A stretch of DNA of 64,000 nt from Anammoximicrobium sp964486845 (GTDB lineage: Bacteria; Planctomycetota; Planctomycetia; Pirellulales; Pirellulaceae). Position 1 is the stretch's first letter. Each line of letters begins with the position of its first letter. The notes under the pieces are model-generated. The model was not told where the DNA came from. It searched no databases and worked only from the letters and a program-made list of their open reading frames with translations. The translations under genes were made by a program, and so were the position numbers. Below, in pieces: positions 60,040 through 64,000 of this stretch. Location: NCBI GenBank assembly GCA_964486845.1, contig CAZAQY010000011.1, forward strand, positions 5,449-69,448, in the 5' to 3' direction.

Positions 60040-60492
60040 TCAGCCAGCCTTTTCTCCAGCGGCGAACACCGCGTCGACGTCAACGCGGAAGCCCGGCAAC
60101 AGCACCGACGCCGCCGCCGCGCCCCGTCCGTGCTCCCCCGCCACGCGGTACGCCAAATACACGATGTCCGGATCGCGGAACTTGCCGGGCCGGAGGCGGA
60201 TGGGCAGCGGAGCGAAGAGGACTTCCCCGGAGCCCAGTCCGAGCACAAACGTCTCCAGCAAGCGGAAGAGGAATTTCACGACACGCTGATGATAGGGGCT
60301 CGGCATGGGCAGCACCTCGATGTAGCCGTCGGACAGTTCGACCATCAAACTCGTCTTGGCCTGCAACGCCAAGTATTCCGCGTCCGTCCATTCTCCTTGG
60401 TTCGGAAACAGGCAGGCAATCTCCCAGGGCGGGTCGCCGCGTTGCGAACGCGGTGGCCGTCGGGGGGACATCGTGAGTGTCGAGGCAGTCAT
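60040..60492 (-). pseudogene. Uma2 (DUF820) nuclease-like protein with internal deletion
   Basis: 150 residues. The N-terminal half is a normal Uma2 protein (GEWTDAEYLALQAKTSLMVELSDGYIEVLPMPSPYHQRVVKFLFRLLE, VLFAPLPIRLRPGKFRDPDIVYLAYR). It then jumps to the C-terminal strand SVLLPGFRVDVDAVF. The catalytic core in between (the ..VE(V/I)LSP..R..D...K...Y...GV.EYW..D motif) is gone, so about 45 residues are deleted in frame. The product may still fold but cannot cut DNA. Confidence 0.75.
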
Positions 60493-60592
60493 GGCTGGCG
60501 TCCTTTCGAAATGTGGTCGCTCCGTCCATTGTACCCCGCCCGCAAGGTATGCCTAGCGCCGGCTCGTCAGGTTCCGGCGCAGCCGATCAGAT

Positions 60593-62068
60593 TCAAAGCC
60601 CCGCCGGCACCACCGCGCAGGGCACGTCCAGGATTTCCGCGATCCGCCGCAACGACTCCGCCCGATGGCCGACTCCCAGCGCGAAATGGTGCGTGGGTCC
60701 CTCGGCCACCCAGCGTTTCAGAAACGTGCGGATGTCCGGCTGGAAGAAGCCGCGGGTGTTGGTGTTGCCCGTGGGCGGAATCGGGCCGCGGACGCTTTCG
60801 CCTTCCCCGACCACGAACTTGAAACGTCCGCCGGTCGTGACGCTGATGCTCAGCATCGTCATCGGACCTTCCTTGATCTTGAACTCGACGCTGGCCCCCT
60901 TGCCCGGCTTGCCGTGGTACTTGATCAGGCTCCGTAGCACCGGCTTGCCCTCGGCGATGTTGATGTGGTGCGGCCCGTCGTGGCCGACCAGCACGAAGCC
61001 CTCGTTGAAGTCGATGGGATGGAACTCGGCAAAGCTGCCGCCGATGTCCAACCGGTCCATGATCAGCATGGCGATGCAGGTCTTCAGGTCCGACTCGCCG
61101 CACATCGGAAATCCGGCCGCGGTCAGCAGCGAGTTGCCGACGATCAGGTTCGTTACCAACTCGCGCATCGGACTGCCTTCCTCGGCTTCGTAATAGTACG
61201 CCAGCCCGTCCAGTTGCTTGTCGGCGACGAACTTGTCCAACGCCACCGCGACGCGCGATGCGACCAGCAAGTCCTCGTCCGTCAGTTTGCGGGTGATGGG
61301 GTCGGACTTGGGATCCGGCGTGTCGAACATCTCCAGGATCTGCCGCTGTTTGGCGTCGATCTCGTCCGCGGTCACCGTGCGCTGCCAGCGCAGCAGATCG
61401 TCGGGCTCGGTCTGCACGATGTGACAGCCAAACGCGGCCGTGAGCGCCGTCGGATCGCTCTGCATGTCCAACATATTCTCCAGCACGTGGCCAAAGTGGC
61501 CGATGCGGGCCCGCCGCAAGTCGTGCAGCACGCAGGCGATGTCGCACCAGTCGGCCAATTCCGCGTCGGCTTGCGGATCGTCGTACAGATGGCCCAGAAT
61601 CACCGGCGGAGGCTTCTTCCCCATCCGCACGGCCACCCCGGTGAACTCCGGCACCGAACAGAGGTCGTCGTTGCACAGCTGCATGTACGTCGAGGCCCGC
61701 GAATAATCCATCGCCTTCAGCGGCTGCAGCGCCACCAGCACGACGGGCACGTCCAGGCTGCGAACCAGGACGCCGAAAGTCGCCGAGGTGGCGTAGGTCA
61801 GCATGTCGCAGAACACGAGGTCCAAGTCGGCCGCCTGCAGCCGCGGCAGCAGCGCATAGGCCGCCTGGGCGCAGTCCACCATGCCGAAGTTCGTCACGCG
61901 TACCCCGCGCGTTTCGACGCGTTTGACGAACACCTCCAGCTTGCCCTGCAATTCGTCCAGCAAGCCGTCGAACTGCGACCAATACGTTTGATGGCCCACG
62001 CCGAAAACGCCGATGTGGGCCGTGCGCGGCTTGCGCCGCGGGATGCGGACTTGAGTTTCCGGTGACAC
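60593..62068 (-). CDS. L-arabinose/L-fucose isomerase-like protein
   Basis: 491 residues, cytoplasmic. It matches the AraA/FucI-like superfamily: HIGVFGVGHQTYWSQFDGLLDEL, ADLDLVFCDMLTYATSATFGVLVRSLDVPVVLVALQP, RARIGHFGHVLENMLDMQSDPTALTAAFG, YYYEAEEGSPMRELVTNLIVGNSLLTAAGFPMCGESDLKTCIAMLIMD and GPHHINIAEG. Conserved Glu and His residues that bind the catalytic metal lie in the CGESDLK and PHHINI regions. The exact sugar is unknown. It lies 82 bases downstream of the sulfatase gene on the same strand, so they are probably one unit. Confidence 0.85.
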   Translation of the reverse strand: MSPETQVRIPRRKPRTAHIGVFGVGHQTYWSQFDGLLDELQGKLEVFVKRVETRGVRVTNFGMVDCAQAAYALLPRLQAADLDLVFCDMLTYATSATFGVLVRSLDVPVVLVALQPLKAMDYSRASTYMQLCNDDLCSVPEFTGVAVRMGKKPPPVILGHLYDDPQADAELADWCDIACVLHDLRRARIGHFGHVLENMLDMQSDPTALTAAFGCHIVQTEPDDLLRWQRTVTADEIDAKQRQILEMFDTPDPKSDPITRKLTDEDLLVASRVAVALDKFVADKQLDGLAYYYEAEEGSPMRELVTNLIVGNSLLTAAGFPMCGESDLKTCIAMLIMDRLDIGGSFAEFHPIDFNEGFVLVGHDGPHHINIAEGKPVLRSLIKYHGKPGKGASVEFKIKEGPMTMLSISVTTGGRFKFVVGEGESVRGPIPPTGNTNTRGFFQPDIRTFLKRWVAEGPTHHFALGVGHRAESLRRIAEILDVPCAVVPAGL

Positions 62069-62150
62069 GGCGAAGACTCCAGGTGAGAACAGGATGGCGA
62101 GCGTGGCCCTGATACGGCAAGCAGATTCCAGCCGCAGGCCGCGTGGAACA

Positions 62151-63818
62151 TCACCTCTTGGACTTGCCGCCGCGGATGAACTCCTCGCGGCTGAGTGTGC
62201 CGTCCTGATCGGCGTCGAACAGGACGAACCGTTTCGGCGCCTCCTCGGGGTCGGGTTGGCCGGTGAGGAACTCTTCGCGAGTCAGCTTGCCATCCCCGTC
62301 CTTGTCGCGTTTGGCGAACATGGCGGCCCGGTCCTGCTTCGGCTTGGCGGACTTGGCCCCGGCTCTTTTCTTGGCGGGGCTTTCCGCCGCACGGACTTGC
62401 GGTTTGGCTTCGGGCTGCCTGGCCAGGATGGCCCGCAGTTGGGCGACGACCTCCGGCCGGTCGCCGGCGCGGTTCTTCGTTTCCTCGGGGTCGGCCTCGT
62501 AGTCGTACAGTTCCAGTTCGGCGGTATCGGCCGCCTCGCCGATCTTTTTCCACTCCACCAACCGGTAGCGGGCCGTGCGGACGGCGCGCCCCAACAGCTG
62601 GTTTCGCGGGTAGACGTGGAAGATGGCCTCCTTGGTTGCCGCCGCAGGATCTTTCAGAACGGCGGCGAAGCTCGCGCCGTCCAAGCCTTGGGGCGCAGGC
62701 AAGCCGGCCAGCTCGCACAGGGTCGGATAGATATCCACGGTTTCGGCCAGAGCGCCGGTCTTGGTGCCCGCCTGGGCCACGCCGGGAGCGGCGACGATCA
62801 GCGGGATGCGGGCGGCGTGTTCGTAATTGGTGTGCTTGCACCACATGCCGTGGTCGCCCAGGTGCCAGCCGTGGTCGCCCCACAGCACGACGATCGTGTT
62901 GCGGGCGAAACCGGTCTGGTCGAGCGCGTCCAGCACACGGCCCAACTGGGCGTCCATGTAGCTCAGCGCGGCGTGGTAGCCGTGGATCAGTTGGCGCTGC
63001 TGATCGGCGGACAGCGGGCCCGTCTCGGGAATGTCGCTGTAGTTACGCAATTCGCCCCAGGTTGTGGGTGCAAACGACGGCGCGCCGTCGGGGGGCGTCT
63101 GCCGCTGGACCGGTTCAAAGGAGGATCGCTGGTAAAGGTCCCAGTACTTCTTCGGTGCGACGAAGGGCAAGTGCGGCTTGAGGAATCCTACGGCCAAGAA
63201 GAACGGCTCGGCGGGTTGAGCCTGGGCGGCGCGCAGGCGGGCGACGGCTTCGTCGGCGATCATGCCGTCCGCATAGGCCGAATCGGGCACGTCGGCACAT
63301 TCCGTGGCAGCGCCGCGCGGGCCGCCGGCGTTGGCCGGGCGCGTCGTGGCGGTGCTCTCCGGCAGTTGGTAGCCGCCGCCCTTGGGCCTCCAATGCGGCA
63401 CCGTCCAGGAAGCCTCATCCTCGTGGTTGCCGTGGCCGACGTGCATGATCTTGCCCAGCGCCTCGGTCCGGTATCCGTGGCGGCGGAAATACTGGGCCAC
63501 CGTGACGGCTTCGGGTGCGCCATGGCGAAAATGGGTCGGCAGGTCGTAGATCCCGATGCTCTGCGGGCGCAGGCCGGTCATCAGCGCGTTGCGCGACGGC
63601 GCGCAGACGGCCTGGTTGCAGAACGCCCGTTCGAACAGCACGCCCCGCGCGGCCAACCGGTCGATGTTCGGCGACTGGACGAGCGGCGTGCCGTAGCAGC
63701 CGAGCAAGGGTTTGAGATCGTCCACGCAAATCAGCAAAACGTTGGGTTTGTCAGCGGCCTGAGCCGCCACCGGTGCCGCCAACAGCAGCACAGCCAGAGC
63801 AAGAATCGTGGATTTCAT
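62151..63818 (-). CDS. Secreted type I sulfatase with C-terminal EF-hands
   Basis: 555 residues. It starts at ATG 63818 with a signal peptide to AAQAA. Iduronate-2-sulfatase-like family. Metal ligands VDDLKP (Asp33, Asp34), the formylglycine motif CAPSRNALMTG (Cys72, converted to formylglycine by an anaerobic- or FGE-type maturase), ALGKIMHVGH, and a later GDHGWHLGDHGMWCKH metal site are all present. After the sulfatase (about residue 470) a Lys/Ala-rich linker leads to two EF-hand calcium loops (DKDGDGKLTREEF and DADQDGTLSREEF). EF-hand tails are frequent on planctomycete sulfatases. It probably desulfates sulfated polysaccharides. Confidence 0.96.
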   Translation of the reverse strand: MKSTILALAVLLLAAPVAAQAADKPNVLLICVDDLKPLLGCYGTPLVQSPNIDRLAARGVLFERAFCNQAVCAPSRNALMTGLRPQSIGIYDLPTHFRHGAPEAVTVAQYFRRHGYRTEALGKIMHVGHGNHEDEASWTVPHWRPKGGGYQLPESTATTRPANAGGPRGAATECADVPDSAYADGMIADEAVARLRAAQAQPAEPFFLAVGFLKPHLPFVAPKKYWDLYQRSSFEPVQRQTPPDGAPSFAPTTWGELRNYSDIPETGPLSADQQRQLIHGYHAALSYMDAQLGRVLDALDQTGFARNTIVVLWGDHGWHLGDHGMWCKHTNYEHAARIPLIVAAPGVAQAGTKTGALAETVDIYPTLCELAGLPAPQGLDGASFAAVLKDPAAATKEAIFHVYPRNQLLGRAVRTARYRLVEWKKIGEAADTAELELYDYEADPEETKNRAGDRPEVVAQLRAILARQPEAKPQVRAAESPAKKRAGAKSAKPKQDRAAMFAKRDKDGDGKLTREEFLTGQPDPEEAPKRFVLFDADQDGTLSREEFIRGGKSKR

Positions 63819-63944
63819 CGTGTTGGTTCCTGACGTGCAGGTGGAGATTCGTCCTTCCTCCAGAACGGTGTCCATTGTCGTGTTCGCCACTGGTCGTGGC
63901 AAGTGAGCGAGTGCTGGAACCCGGAACCCTGACTCCGGCCTTCG

Positions 63945-64000
63945 AAAGTTGCGCATTTCGACCGGGAGTAGCCGAATTCGTGAGAATTCGGAGGGCGCGG
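63945..64000. repeat. Palindromic repeat family A, copy cut by window end
   Basis: AAAGTTGCG followed by the 28-base unit (63967-63994) matches the left half of the element at 7522-7636, including the CCGAATTCGTGAGAATTCGG hairpin. The inverted partner would lie past the end. It sits upstream of the sulfatase gene. Confidence 0.85.

Noticed and set aside
1..64000. CRISPR array
   Set aside because: The repeats seen are palindromes in scattered single or paired copies, with no regular spacers and no cas genes.
1..64000. tRNA or rRNA genes
   Set aside because: I looked for TTC-arm (GGTTCGANTCC) and rRNA signatures in the gaps and saw none. A tRNAscan run would be decisive.

Overview
The window looks like chromosomal DNA from a free-living, high-GC planctomycete (Pirellulales-like). 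The signs are a DUF1501 Tat protein, Gfo/Idh/MocA and DHDPS-like proteins with Tat leaders, a DUF1080 protein, a sulfatase, a neutral-ceramidase-like protein, a DUF1559 pseudopilin, a lipoprotein with an alpha-toroid domain, an alanine/proline-rich secreted protein, and several families of short palindromic repeats. This assignment is inference from gene content. No rRNA or tRNA gene was seen. One structured RNA, the SRP RNA, is well supported.

Layout. 1-4.3 kb: a Cys-rich secreted protein, DUF1501, two gene remnants (a broken lipoprotein and a REP-associated Y1 transposase fragment), a glycerophosphodiesterase and a zinc-ribbon protein. 4.6-8.5 kb: NifU-NifS, a SET-domain protein, a deleted DEAD-box helicase and an RRM protein, separated by palindromic repeats. 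8.9-11.5 kb: a chimeric FAD-oxidoreductase/esterase gene, infC with a probable AUC start, and SRP RNA. 11.6-31 kb: mostly secreted carbohydrate and lipid catabolism (DHDPS-like, two very large glycosidase-like proteins, DUF1080, two Gfo/Idh/MocA loci, ceramidase, UroD-like), with a family 4/5 uracil-DNA glycosylase between them. 31-34 kb: an archaeal-type XPB helicase with its Bax1 (DUF790) nuclease. 34-37 kb: a feoA-feoB-FeoB-associated operon under a Fur-like box. 37-43.5 kb: a LamG hydrolase-like protein, STAS plus coiled-coil pair, a truncated pseudopilin and a DegP-like protease. 43.6-47 kb: a stretch of decayed genes (isomerase, STAS, RsbW-like kinase, a regulator, acetolactate decarboxylase, a trace of type I restriction) surrounding one intact NUDIX gene. 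47-56 kb: a DUF6798 membrane protein, TPR, htrA-thiL, DUF4404, the toroid lipoprotein and an OFA-type transporter. 56-57.3 kb: decayed type II restriction-modification pieces. 57.3-64 kb: a FadL-like porin, PilT, a deleted Uma2, an arabinose/fucose isomerase-like enzyme and a sulfatase with EF-hands.

The main functional theme is export and breakdown of sulfated or decorated glycans and lipids (sulfatase, large hydrolases, oxidoreductases, isomerase, FadL channel), alongside iron uptake and Fe-S assembly. The most unusual structural theme is the number of distinct REP/MITE-like palindrome families (at least six). Several of them lie at stop codons or at the break-points of decayed genes, and a RAYT-type transposase remnant is in the same window.
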